A stretch of 64,000 nt of DNA. Source: F23-D06 sp045132055. Its GTDB lineage: Bacteria; Bacteroidota; Bacteroidia; Bacteroidales; WCHB1-69. Each line of letters starts with the position of its first letter. The stretch's first letter is position 1. A program made the translations under genes and the position numbers. Positions 17,209 through 26,204 of the stretch are shown in pieces. The DNA lies in contig JBGURP010000007.1 of the NCBI GenBank assembly GCA_045132055.1, positions 124,001 through 188,000 on the forward strand. The letters are read 5' to 3'. The notes beneath the pieces were generated by a model. The model searched no databases. It was not told the origin of the DNA and saw only the letters and a program-made list of their open reading frames with translations.

Positions 17209-19665
17209 ATGAAACGGCTCCTCCCCTTTTTCCTGCTGATAGCCATGGCAAACATACTTTCAGCTCAAAGCCAATATGCCATTACGGGCACTTTGATCGA
17301 TTCCCTGAACAAAGAGAAAGTGATGTTTGCCACCATCGGGTTGCTAACCCCGGACTCCACCGCACAAATGGTGGGCAGGTCTCTGTCGGACGCACAAGGC
17401 AAGTTCCAGATTTCCAATGTTCCTGCCGGAGAGTATCGTTTCGTGGCATCCTTGGTGGGCTATGAGATGCTCAACATTCCCTTGACGGTGAGTGGAGAGA
17501 GCCGGACTATTGACATGGGAGATGTTTCCATGCACAAGACGAGCACCGATTTAGAGGAGGTGAAAATCATTGGCGAAAAACCGGTTTATATGGTGGATGG
17601 CGAAAAGACGCTCTACAACGTGGCCGAGGACCCCACCATCCAGTCGGGCACGGCTGCGGATGCTTTGCAGAACGCGCCCGGCGTAGAGGTGGACGTAGAG
17701 GGAAATGTGACGCTGCGCGGCGTTTCCTCCGTGGAGATCTGGATCAACAACAAGCCCTCCAACATGAATGCCGAGGCGCTCAAGCAGTTCATCCAGCAGA
17801 TGCCTGCGGGCAGCATTGAGAAAATAGAGGTCATCACCAACCCCTCCGCACGCTACAGCGCACAGGGCAACGGCGGCATCATCAATATCATCACGACTTC
17901 CAAAATCAAGAAGAACAGCTTTCTCAGCTTCGGCTTGCGCGGTTCCTCCACGCCCGACATCACCCCCTTTATCTCATACGTCTATGCCAACGAGAAGTTC
18001 TCCATCAGCACTTACCTCAACTACTCCTACAGCATCAACAAGGACATGAACGAATCCTTCAGCACCATTCTGACTAATGAGGGAGACACCTCCAGCACCA
18101 CCCATAGCATCTACGAAATCCGACAACCCTCGCACAACATTGGCGTGTATATAAACGGTTCATATTCGCCGGACACCATGAACAGTCTTTACTTTTGGGC
18201 AGGGACTTACCCTCAAATTGGAAGCCATACTCTTTCGGATTCCACTTATTACCAAGAGTATATCTTCAACCCTGGCGACCGTTCATATTATCACAATCAG
18301 GTTTCCCACTACACAGGTGCTGGCGGTTACGGCGGACTCTGGTACGAGCACAAGTTCAACAGCAGGGGGCACAAAATCAGCACCGACGCGAGTTTTTGGA
18401 CTTGGGCAAGCAAGAGCAGCGGTGACGATGTCCGTGACTATCTCTTTATGGACCATTTGGACAAGAATAAAAGATATGAACAAAAGTACAGCATGGTGGG
18501 GGTTGATGCCTCCATTGACTACACTATTCCTTACCACAAGGACGGGGAGATTGAATTGGGTGTGTCGGGAAGCTATGATCCTCGTTTGAATTATTACCGG
18601 CTTGACACGTTAGTTTTTTCCACGGACGAGTACGTGATGGACCAGTTGCGTTCCAAGGATGTGCGGGCCCACAATGGCAGCGTTGACGCATACGTGACGT
18701 TGCAACATCGTTTTGGCGGTTTCACCCTCAAGGGTGGCCTGCGTACGGAGTATGAAATATACAACCTGCTGATGCTCAATTCGCCTGCCGACAATGTGCA
18801 CAAGGGTTATTGGGGACTTTATCCTTCCCTCCATCTGAGCTATCGCACCAAAAACATGCACAACTTCAAGCTCAGCTACACGCGCCGTGTGAACAACCCC
18901 GATGGTGATAACCTTACCACATACATAGATTACGGAGAGGATGAGTACAGCACTGGAAATCCTGATTTACGGCAGACCTTCACCAACTCCATAGAGGCTG
19001 GATGGACCAAGTACATCAACAAGTTCGGCAATGTCGGCATCAACGCCTGGTTCAAGAACAGCAAGGACGAGTTCAGTTCGCAATCGGATGTGGCTTACAG
19101 TCCTTTCTTCGGACGTTATGTCACCTTCACGATGCCGGTCAATGCGGGCAAGTCGCTCAACACGGGCGCGGAATTGAACGTGATGTACCGCCTCAAATCC
19201 TTCATGAATATCCGCTTCTATGCCAATGTTTATTACATGAAATCTTCTTTCCAATTCCGTAAAGAGGAAACACCTTACACAGTTGATAATTTGGGTTACA
19301 GTTTCCGTCTGAACTTCTGGGCCAAGATGTGGGATGTGCTGGAGGTGAACGCCTCGGCCAATTACAGTTCCAAGAGTGTATCCATGTTCACGGTCACGCG
19401 CCCGCGCTACAGCATTGATGCCGGATTGCGAGCTGAATTCTGGAAGCGCCGCATCTCCATCCATTTGGATGTACATGACATCTTCAACTGGAACAAGACC
19501 ACCACCGATATCAACAATCCCTATTACACATCGAACAGTACCAGTTGGAGCAGTTGGATGGGCCGCAGCATCCGTGCGGGTATCACCTTCAAGTTCGGCA
19601 AGATGGAGCTGGAGGGTGCGCAGGCGCAAGCCCAGGGAGGCGGTGGCCAAGGGATGGGGATGTAA
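17209..19665 (+). CDS. Outer-membrane beta-barrel protein, TonB-receptor-like
   Basis: 818 residues. A signal peptide (1-19) is followed by a carboxypeptidase-regulatory-like domain (about 23-105; AITGTLIDSLNKEKVMFATI, DAQGKFQISNVPAGEYRF), a plug-like domain (about 130-220; ADALQNAPGVEVDVEGNVTL, GGIINIITT) and a C-terminal barrel (about 230-800) rich in alternating aromatic strands. This is the architecture of the Bacteroidota outer membrane beta-barrel family related to TonB-dependent receptors. There is no clear TonB box and no SusD partner. The tail GAQAQAQGGGGQGMGM is unusual after the last strands. The cargo is unknown. A CACCTTTG element at 17146-17153 may be the -7 box. Confidence 0.85.
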   Translation: MKRLLPFFLLIAMANILSAQSQYAITGTLIDSLNKEKVMFATIGLLTPDSTAQMVGRSLSDAQGKFQISNVPAGEYRFVASLVGYEMLNIPLTVSGESRTIDMGDVSMHKTSTDLEEVKIIGEKPVYMVDGEKTLYNVAEDPTIQSGTAADALQNAPGVEVDVEGNVTLRGVSSVEIWINNKPSNMNAEALKQFIQQMPAGSIEKIEVITNPSARYSAQGNGGIINIITTSKIKKNSFLSFGLRGSSTPDITPFISYVYANEKFSISTYLNYSYSINKDMNESFSTILTNEGDTSSTTHSIYEIRQPSHNIGVYINGSYSPDTMNSLYFWAGTYPQIGSHTLSDSTYYQEYIFNPGDRSYYHNQVSHYTGAGGYGGLWYEHKFNSRGHKISTDASFWTWASKSSGDDVRDYLFMDHLDKNKRYEQKYSMVGVDASIDYTIPYHKDGEIELGVSGSYDPRLNYYRLDTLVFSTDEYVMDQLRSKDVRAHNGSVDAYVTLQHRFGGFTLKGGLRTEYEIYNLLMLNSPADNVHKGYWGLYPSLHLSYRTKNMHNFKLSYTRRVNNPDGDNLTTYIDYGEDEYSTGNPDLRQTFTNSIEAGWTKYINKFGNVGINAWFKNSKDEFSSQSDVAYSPFFGRYVTFTMPVNAGKSLNTGAELNVMYRLKSFMNIRFYANVYYMKSSFQFRKEETPYTVDNLGYSFRLNFWAKMWDVLEVNASANYSSKSVSMFTVTRPRYSIDAGLRAEFWKRRISIHLDVHDIFNWNKTTTDINNPYYTSNSTSWSSWMGRSIRAGITFKFGKMELEGAQAQAQGGGGQGMGM

Positions 19666-19677
19666 GGATTTTTTTCT

Positions 19678-19685
19678 TATCTTTG
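19678..19685 (+). promoter_or_regulatory. -7 box TATCTTTG for ppdK
   Basis: TAnnTTTG match 46 bases before the ATG at 19731. Confidence 0.65.
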
Positions 19686-19730
19686 CACCTCCAAAAAACG
19701 AAACTGATTTATTAACTTAAAATCTTGAAT

Positions 19731-22451
19731 ATGAGCAACGTTAAGTACGTTTATACCTTTGGTGGAAAGACAGCTGAAGGTAAAGCTGACATGAAAAACC
19801 TGCTGGGTGGCAAGGGTGCCAACCTCGCTGAAATGTGTCTTTTGGGTCTCCCTGTACCCGCCGGTCTGACCATCACCACAGAATGCTGCACCGCATACTA
19901 TGCTAACAACTGCGAACTTCCCGCAGGCTTGATGGATGAAGTGTGGGCTGGCATGAAGAACGTGGAAAACATCATGGGCCTCAAATACGACGATGCCGAA
20001 AATCCTCTGCTCGTCTCCTGCCGCTCTGGCGCACGCAGCTCCATGCCCGGCATGATGGACACCGTACTTAACATCGGTCTCAGCTCCAAGACGCTCCCCG
20101 GCCTCATCAAGAAAACCAACAACCCCCGCTTCGTCTATGACTCCTACCGTCGTCTCATCATGATGTACGCCGACGTGGTGATGGAAAAAGCCGAGGGCAT
20201 TGAACCCGCCGACGGCAAGGGCATCCGCAAGATTTTGGATGACATGCTCGATGAGTTCAAATCCATGAAGGGCTACAAGAGCGACACGGAAATCACCGCA
20301 GAGGAACTCCTCAAACTCGCCGATGCTTTCAAGGCGAAAATCAAAGAGGTACTCGGCACTGAGTTCCCGGATGATGCCAAGGCTCAGCTCGAAGGCGGTA
20401 TCAAAGCCGTGTTCAAGAGCTGGAACGGCAAGAAGGCCATCTCCTACCGTCGCATCGAAGGTATTCCAGATGACTGGGGTACCGCAGTGAACGTGCAAGC
20501 CATGGTGTTCGGCAACATGGGTGACAACTCCGCTACCGGTGTGGCTTTCACCCGTAACCCCGCCACAGGCGACAACCAGTTCTACGGCGAATGGCTCATC
20601 AACGCACAAGGCGAGGATGTGGTGGCCGGTATCCGTACCCCCAACCCGCTGAACGACGAAACCAAGAACGAGCAGAACAAGATGATGCACTCCATGCAGG
20701 AGCTGATGCCCGAGACTTACAAAGAGCTTTGCGACATCCGCGAAATCTTGGAGAAGAACTACCACGACATGCTGGATGTGGAGTTCACCATCCAGGAAGG
20801 CAAGCTCTACATGCTGCAATGCCGCGTGGGCAAACGTACCGGTGTGGCCGCTCTGACCATGGCACTGGATATGTTGCACGAAGGCCTCATTGATGAGAAG
20901 GAAGTGGTGATGCGTCTCACGCCTGCTCAACTCGACGAGTTGTTGCACCCGATTCTGGATGCCGCTGACGAAAAGAAACATGAAGTTATCGCCAAAGGTC
21001 TGCCCGCAGGCCCTGGCGGTGCTGTTGGTGTTATCGCATTGGACAGCGAGACTTCCAAAGCTTATACTGAGAAGAAAATCAAGAACATCCTCGTCCGTGA
21101 GGAGACTAACCCGGAAGATGTGGAGGGTATGCGTTCTGCAACGGGTATCCTGACCGCTCGCGGTGGTATGACCTCCCACGCCGCTCTCGTGGCCCGTGGT
21201 TGGGGCAAGTGCTGCATCGTGGGCTGCGACGCCGTGAAAATCGACATGGCCAGCCGCACCGTCACCATCGCCGGCAAAACCTTCAAAGAGGGCGACCTGC
21301 TGAGCTTGAACGGCTCCAAAGGCTGGGTCTATGCTGAAGAGGTGAAGATGATTGACGCCACCGAGAATCCGCTCTTCCAAGAGTTCATGAAGCTGGTGGA
21401 CAAATACCGCACCATGGGTGTGCGTACCAACGCCGACAACCCGGAGGATGCCCAGAACGCCATCAACTTCGGCGCTGAAGGTATCGGTCTGTTCCGTATC
21501 GAGCACATGTTCTACGGCAAGAACAGCGAGAAACCGCTGGAGAAGCTGCGCAACATGATTCTTTCCGACACCTTGGAGGAGCGCGTTTCCGCTCTCAAGG
21601 AACTGGAACCCTACATCAAAGAAGCTGCCAAGGGCACTTTGAAGGTGATGGACGGCAAACCGCTCACCTTCCGCTTGATGGACCCGCCGTTGCATGAGTT
21701 CGTTCCGCAAACAGAAGACAAACAACGCGAAAAAGCCAAAGAACGCGGCATCAGCTTCGAGGAAATCAAGAAGCGCATCGACGCTCTTCACGAGGTGAAC
21801 CCGATGATGGGCTTGCGTGGTGTACGTCTCGGCATTATCTATTCCGAAATCACCGAAACCCAGTTCCGCGCTCTGTTTGAGGCCACGGCTGAGTTGATGA
21901 AAGAAGGCTTCGACCCGCATTTGGAAATCATGGTTCCGCTCACCATCAACGTGAAGGAGCTGGAGCATCAAAAAGCCATCGCCGACCGCGTGCTGGCAGA
22001 AGTGGAAGCCAAGTTTGGCGTCAAAATCGAGTATCTGTTCGGCACGATGATCGAGATTCCGCGCGCTACGTTAGTGGCCGACAAGATTGCCTCCGTAGCC
22101 CAGTTCTTCTCCTTCGGTACCAACGACCTCACCCAGATGACCTTCGGTTTCTCCCGCGACGATGTAAACGCTATCGTTCACGAGTATGTCGATCAGAAGA
22201 TTATCCCTGCCGATCCGTTCAACACTTTGGATCAGGAGGGTGTTGGCCAATTGGTGAAACTCGGTGTGGAGCGTGGTCGCAGCACCCGCGCTAACTTGAA
22301 GTGCGGTGTTTGCGGTGAGCACGGTGGTGATCCCGCTTCTGTAGAGTTCTTCTACAAGGCTGGCATGACCTACGTGTCCTGCTCTCCGTTCCGCGTGCCG
22401 GTGGCCCGTTTGGCAGCCGCCCAAGCAGCAATAAAAGATGAGAGAAAATAG
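19731..22451 (+). CDS. ppdK: Pyruvate, phosphate dikinase
   Basis: 906 residues from the ATG at 19731; the in-frame TTG six bases upstream is a less likely start. It interconverts pyruvate + ATP + Pi and phosphoenolpyruvate + AMP + PPi. The N-terminal ATP-grasp domain starts LLGGKGANLAEM, the phosphohistidine domain has GGMTSHAALVARG with the catalytic His at about residue 483, and the C-terminal TIM barrel carries GLRGVRLGI and the catalytic-Cys region LKCGVCGEHGGDP. In anaerobes it links glycolysis and gluconeogenesis with PPi metabolism. It has its own promoter and a palindrome terminator, making a single-gene unit. A 764-residue antisense frame over it is a coding shadow. Confidence 0.97.
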   Translation: MSNVKYVYTFGGKTAEGKADMKNLLGGKGANLAEMCLLGLPVPAGLTITTECCTAYYANNCELPAGLMDEVWAGMKNVENIMGLKYDDAENPLLVSCRSGARSSMPGMMDTVLNIGLSSKTLPGLIKKTNNPRFVYDSYRRLIMMYADVVMEKAEGIEPADGKGIRKILDDMLDEFKSMKGYKSDTEITAEELLKLADAFKAKIKEVLGTEFPDDAKAQLEGGIKAVFKSWNGKKAISYRRIEGIPDDWGTAVNVQAMVFGNMGDNSATGVAFTRNPATGDNQFYGEWLINAQGEDVVAGIRTPNPLNDETKNEQNKMMHSMQELMPETYKELCDIREILEKNYHDMLDVEFTIQEGKLYMLQCRVGKRTGVAALTMALDMLHEGLIDEKEVVMRLTPAQLDELLHPILDAADEKKHEVIAKGLPAGPGGAVGVIALDSETSKAYTEKKIKNILVREETNPEDVEGMRSATGILTARGGMTSHAALVARGWGKCCIVGCDAVKIDMASRTVTIAGKTFKEGDLLSLNGSKGWVYAEEVKMIDATENPLFQEFMKLVDKYRTMGVRTNADNPEDAQNAINFGAEGIGLFRIEHMFYGKNSEKPLEKLRNMILSDTLEERVSALKELEPYIKEAAKGTLKVMDGKPLTFRLMDPPLHEFVPQTEDKQREKAKERGISFEEIKKRIDALHEVNPMMGLRGVRLGIIYSEITETQFRALFEATAELMKEGFDPHLEIMVPLTINVKELEHQKAIADRVLAEVEAKFGVKIEYLFGTMIEIPRATLVADKIASVAQFFSFGTNDLTQMTFGFSRDDVNAIVHEYVDQKIIPADPFNTLDQEGVGQLVKLGVERGRSTRANLKCGVCGEHGGDPASVEFFYKAGMTYVSCSPFRVPVARLAAAQAAIKDERK

Positions 22452-22469
22452 ATGAGAGATTAGAGATAA
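22437..22469. repeat. GATGAGAGATTAGAGAT low-complexity stretch
   Basis: TAGATGAGAGATTAGAGAT units run over the last codons and stop of ppdK and into the gap, like the other gene-end arrays. Confidence 0.55.
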
Positions 22470-22474
22470 CCTGT

Positions 22475-22504
22475 AGAGACGCGGCATGCCGCGTCTCTTT
22501 TTTT
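22475..22504. terminator. GACGC-type palindrome acting as ppdK terminator
   Basis: A 24-base perfect palindrome (12-base arms, AGAGACGCGGCA and its complement) followed by six T on the plus strand. It sits between the convergent ppdK and MutS-like genes. The TAGAGACGC-palindrome form is a repeat type known from many Bacteroidota intergenic regions. Confidence 0.85.
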
Positions 22505-23855
22505 ATTGTTCCAACAACTCCGCATCCACCCCAAACAGCCGGGCGATGTTGAACGCCTCCATGGGCACTTCGTCCGCGTCGGTCTCCACCAAGGAGTAGT
22601 CCATGTAATCGTGGATATTTCCGACGGTGATAGCCTGGTTCTCTTTCAGCTGCAAGCCTTTTACGCGCAGGCGTCGGCAGGTGGTGCTGATGCCGCTGTA
22701 GTGGGTGGTCACCAGGGTGGTAATGTGCAGCCTCTCGGCCAAGCGGAGATAGTTGCCCACCAGGATCTTGCCCTCTTCGGGGTTCGTGGTTCTGGCAAGC
22801 TCGTCCACCAAGGCCAGCACTTTGTACCCTTGACGACCTGCTTTGATGATGCGGTCGATGGTGAGGATCTCCACGGCAAACGAGGAGAGTCCGCTGGTCT
22901 CCGACTGCTGGTCGCCGATGCTGCTGATGACCTCATCCACGATGGAGAGGGTGGCCTGTGTGGCGGGAATGAAAAAGCCGAACTGGAACAGGTACTGCGC
23001 TAATGATACAGTCTTGAGCAACACTGACTTGCCAGCCATGTTGGCACCGGTGATGAGTACGGCCTCGTTGCCGAAGCGGATGTCAATGGGTTGGAAGGCC
23101 TTGCCGCGTTCTTTCAGCGCACTGTCCACCTCTGGGTTCACCATCTGTATCAACTCACTGAACTGCCCAACGGCAGGGCGGCAAGCGTGCCACTCGAGGG
23201 CAAGCCGTGCCTTCGCTAGCACGAGATCGAAATGGGCAAGCGTATCCAGATTGTCGGCAATGCCCTTGCCATACGGCACGAGTTGAGACGACAGCTGCGT
23301 GCGTATGCGGTCTTCCACCTTCTGCGCCTGGAATCGGTATTCTTCCGCCTCGGCCACGCTTTTGGCATTGTCGATGCGTTCGCGCCAAGTGGCCAGTTCG
23401 TGATCGTAGGCCGAATAAATGTAGAAGTGCGGTATGTTAGTATGCTCTGGGTCGAGCATCGCCACCACTGCATCCATGTTGGTCAACGGGAAACTCTCGC
23501 ACTCAATGACCTTAAGGTCATCGGCAATCTTTCGGGTGAGGATGGCTGTTTTCTTGATTTCAAACAACTGGATATCGTCCAGCACACGGCCGTCCGACAG
23601 GGCGTTCAGCGTGGGACGGATATCATTGATTTGATGCAGATGGTTGCGAATATGCGTGATTTTGGTGCGATATGACTCGTTTTGGAGTATCGCAACGGTC
23701 TTCTCCACCAAATCAAACTCTCCTTCTAACTCCTTCACATCAGTGCAAAACGGCAGATTCAACAGATAATGCCTCCCCAGATTGGAGGTCAGCTGAAGAT
23801 GCTCGTACACATAGTGCAACGCCGGATTCTGTTCAAAGGAATTCTTAAAAAGCAT
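22503..23855 (-). CDS. MutS-family ATPase without mismatch-recognition domain
   Basis: 450 residues from the ATG at 23855; a TTG two codons earlier is less likely. The C-terminal half is a MutS ABC-type ATPase: Walker A GANMAGKS, the Q/S segment GDQQSETSGLSSFAVEI, Walker B-like VLALVDELAR and the TTHY switch. The N-terminal 220 residues are helical (lever/clamp-like), and the DNA-mismatch domain I is absent, so it is neither MutS nor MutS2 (no Smr domain). Similar short MutS-like ATPases are seen in Bacteroidota, some beside lysine 5,6-aminomutase genes as proposed reactivases, but none of those genes are here. It lies about 80 bases after the ABC permease, across a TCTAATCTC array. The function is unknown. 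Confidence 0.8.
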   Translation of the reverse strand: MLFKNSFEQNPALHYVYEHLQLTSNLGRHYLLNLPFCTDVKELEGEFDLVEKTVAILQNESYRTKITHIRNHLHQINDIRPTLNALSDGRVLDDIQLFEIKKTAILTRKIADDLKVIECESFPLTNMDAVVAMLDPEHTNIPHFYIYSAYDHELATWRERIDNAKSVAEAEEYRFQAQKVEDRIRTQLSSQLVPYGKGIADNLDTLAHFDLVLAKARLALEWHACRPAVGQFSELIQMVNPEVDSALKERGKAFQPIDIRFGNEAVLITGANMAGKSVLLKTVSLAQYLFQFGFFIPATQATLSIVDEVISSIGDQQSETSGLSSFAVEILTIDRIIKAGRQGYKVLALVDELARTTNPEEGKILVGNYLRLAERLHITTLVTTHYSGISTTCRRLRVKGLQLKENQAITVGNIHDYMDYSLVETDADEVPMEAFNIARLFGVDAELLEQ

Positions 23856-23879
23856 ATCCAAATTCTTACAAAAAATATT

Positions 23880-23930
23880 TCATCTCTAATCTCCTCATCT
23901 CTAATCTCTAATCTCTCATCTCTCATCTAA
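23880..23930. repeat. TCTAATCTC low-complexity array
   Basis: One of the longest arrays: about 50 bases of CATCTCTAATC and CTCATCTCT units filling the gap between two co-directional minus-strand genes. Confidence 0.8.
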
Positions 23931-23935
23931 AATCC

Positions 23936-25279
23936 TCACGCTTTCCTCAGCCACTTGAAAATCTCTTTCCAGCTGCTCTTCTTGCCGTACATCAGAATGC
24001 CCATGCGATACACTTTGGCGGCGAACCACACGCAGAACACGAGGAACAGCAAGGCCAAGCCCATGGAGGTAAGCAACTGCCACAACGGCACGCCGGCGGG
24101 CAAACGCACCATCATGATGATGGGCGAGGTTAACGGAATCATGGAAAACCACAACGCCAGCTGGCCATTGGGATTGGTAGAAATGGTCGGTATCAGAATG
24201 ATGGCCAGCATCAGCGGAATAGTGACTGGCATGGTGTATTGCTGCGAGTCACTTTCGTTGTCCACCACCGAACCTGTCGCCGCATACAAAGTGGCATAAA
24301 TCAGGTATCCCACGATGAAGAAGAAGAGGAAACAGAGTATGATTTCCGTGAAAGAGACAGGGAAATAATCGTTGATTTTCTGGAAAATGTTCACACTGTC
24401 GGCTATTCCAGTTTGCTCGGCTGCGTTTTGCAGAGCTTCCTGTGTTTCTCCGGCGGCCAATTCCGTGGTTGTTTCGGACTGGAACAGATTCGGAGCAGCC
24501 AACTGAATGCCGCCCAAAATGCCCATTGTCAGCATTATCCAGATGGCAAACTGCGTGAGTCCCACAAGCGCGATGCCCACAATCTTGCCGATGAGCAACT
24601 GCATGGGCTTCACGGAAGAAATCAACACCTCCACGATGCGGTTGCTTTTCTCCTCCAACACGCCGCGCAGCACCTGGCTGGCAAAGATAATGATGATGAA
24701 ATAGATGAAGAAACCGCACATCATGCCGATAATCTCGTTCATCTCCGCATCATTCTCGCGCTCCATGCCATCGTCATCCACCTGTATCGTGGTGATATCC
24801 ACTTTGGTAAGATCCTGAAGTTTCTCAAACTTGGCGGGCTCAATATGAAGCGAGTCTTGCAGGATGCGGTCGAAAAATATCTCGTTCATCTGGCTTTCCA
24901 GTTTGCCCTGCAAGCTCGATGGCAGGTTTTTCTTGTAATAGAGGTTGCTTTTCAGCCCTTGGCTGTTATTGAGAATATGGAACACACAGTCGTATTGGTC
25001 GCCGTTGAGTGCCTCCTGCTTCAGCTGGTTGATGTCACCCGACTGATAGCTGAAAGTGGTATTGTCATTTTCCTCAAAAGCATTCAGGAAAATATCTGTA
25101 TCATCCACTACAAGTACATGGGCAGTCTGCGACTTCTCGCTGTGCATGACCAGCAACACAGGCAACACGATGATAGTGGCCAGCAGTACCGGCAACAAGA
25201 GGGTCATGATGATGAAGGATTTCTTCTTGACCCTTGTGGTGTATTCGCGGGATATGATAAGGGATATGTTGTTACTCAT
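23936..25279 (-). CDS. natB: ABC transporter permease, NatB type
   Basis: 447 residues from the ATG at 25279, chosen over the longer frame (to 25324) because it begins SNNISLIISREYTTRVKKKSF, the normal start of the family, and overlaps the ATPase stop by 8 bases. One transmembrane helix lies near the N-terminus (about 25-47), followed by a large extracytoplasmic domain (about 48-180) and five or six helices in the C-terminal half. This is the ABC-2 export permease fold of NatB and related sodium or drug exporters. It forms an exporter with the ATPase gene just upstream. The substrate is not certain, so the symbol is by family only. Confidence 0.85.
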   Translation of the reverse strand: MSNNISLIISREYTTRVKKKSFIIMTLLLPVLLATIIVLPVLLVMHSEKSQTAHVLVVDDTDIFLNAFEENDNTTFSYQSGDINQLKQEALNGDQYDCVFHILNNSQGLKSNLYYKKNLPSSLQGKLESQMNEIFFDRILQDSLHIEPAKFEKLQDLTKVDITTIQVDDDGMERENDAEMNEIIGMMCGFFIYFIIIIFASQVLRGVLEEKSNRIVEVLISSVKPMQLLIGKIVGIALVGLTQFAIWIMLTMGILGGIQLAAPNLFQSETTTELAAGETQEALQNAAEQTGIADSVNIFQKINDYFPVSFTEIILCFLFFFIVGYLIYATLYAATGSVVDNESDSQQYTMPVTIPLMLAIILIPTISTNPNGQLALWFSMIPLTSPIIMMVRLPAGVPLWQLLTSMGLALLFLVFCVWFAAKVYRMGILMYGKKSSWKEIFKWLRKA

Positions 25280-26204
25280 GATGTTGTTGGTTGAAGGTTT
25301 GAACTTGTTCGATGAAAATCTCATTCATAGTTGGAAGTATCTCATTGAAAGATAGTATATTGCCATACTCAACCAGCATTTTCAGCAAATTGTTGGCCGG
25401 TTGGTCATCCTGAATCTTCACCGTATAGGAAGTCGATCGCGGGCTCGTTTGCTTCTCAATCAATTCGTAAGGATGCTGCAGCAGAGAGGTGACGTCTGAA
25501 CTGTCTGCAGACATTTCGATGGCGTAGATATTTTTCTTGAAACGGTTTTTCACATCGTGGATGTTGCCTTCCAGAATTTTCTGCGCATGGTTGATGAGGG
25601 CAATCTCATCGCAAATCTCTTCTACCGAAGCCATGTTGTGCGTAGAGAGAATGATGGTGGCCCCGTCTTTCTTCAATTGCAAAATCTCTTCTTTCAGCAA
25701 GTTGGAGTTGATCGGGTCAAAACCGCTGAATGGTTCGTCCAGGATGATAAAAGAGGGCTTGTGCAAGATGGTGGTAATGAACTGCAACTTCTGCTGCATA
25801 CCTTTCGACAACTCTTCCACCGGACGGCTCCACCAGTCCAGAATACCGTACTGCTCGAACTTGACGCGCAACCGCTGGTACGCGGTATTGCGGTCAAGGC
25901 CCTTGAGACGGGCCAGATACATGGCCTGTTCGCCGGCTTTCATCTTCTTGTACAGTCCACGTTCCTCGGGCAGATAGCCAATCTGACGCACATCGTCCGC
26001 CTCCAAGGGATGGCCTTTGAAATAGACGGTACCCGAATCTGGAAAGGTTATCTGGTTAAGAATGCGGATAAGGGTAGTTTTGCCGGCACCGTTGGGGCCC
26101 AGCAAACCGAAAATGACGCCCTCCGGCACGGACAACGACACATTGTCCAACGCCAGGTGGTTGCTAAAAGCTTTTGTAACCTGATCTACTTCAATGATGT
26201 TCAT
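25272..26204 (-). CDS. natA: ABC transporter ATPase, NatA type
   Basis: 310 residues. Walker A GPNGAGKTT, Q-loop region, signature LSKGMQQKL, Walker B FIILDEPFSGFDP and the H-loop STHNM are all intact, so it should be an active ATPase. The C-terminal 80 residues form the DUF4162-like extension usual in ATPases that pair with ABC-2 permeases. It overlaps the DUF4290 gene by ATGA (26201-26204) and the permease gene by 8 bases, so the three are translationally coupled. Sodium extrusion is the classical NatAB role, but other substrates are possible. Confidence 0.9.
   Translation of the reverse strand: MNIIEVDQVTKAFSNHLALDNVSLSVPEGVIFGLLGPNGAGKTTLIRILNQITFPDSGTVYFKGHPLEADDVRQIGYLPEERGLYKKMKAGEQAMYLARLKGLDRNTAYQRLRVKFEQYGILDWWSRPVEELSKGMQQKLQFITTILHKPSFIILDEPFSGFDPINSNLLKEEILQLKKDGATIILSTHNMASVEEICDEIALINHAQKILEGNIHDVKNRFKKNIYAIEMSADSSDVTSLLQHPYELIEKQTSPRSTSYTVKIQDDQPANNLLKMLVEYGNILSFNEILPTMNEIFIEQVQTFNQQHHE

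Noticed and set aside
19677..21971. 764-codon open frame antisense to ppdK
   Set aside because: It lies wholly opposite a clearly coding gene with biased codon use and has no family resemblance; it is a coding shadow.
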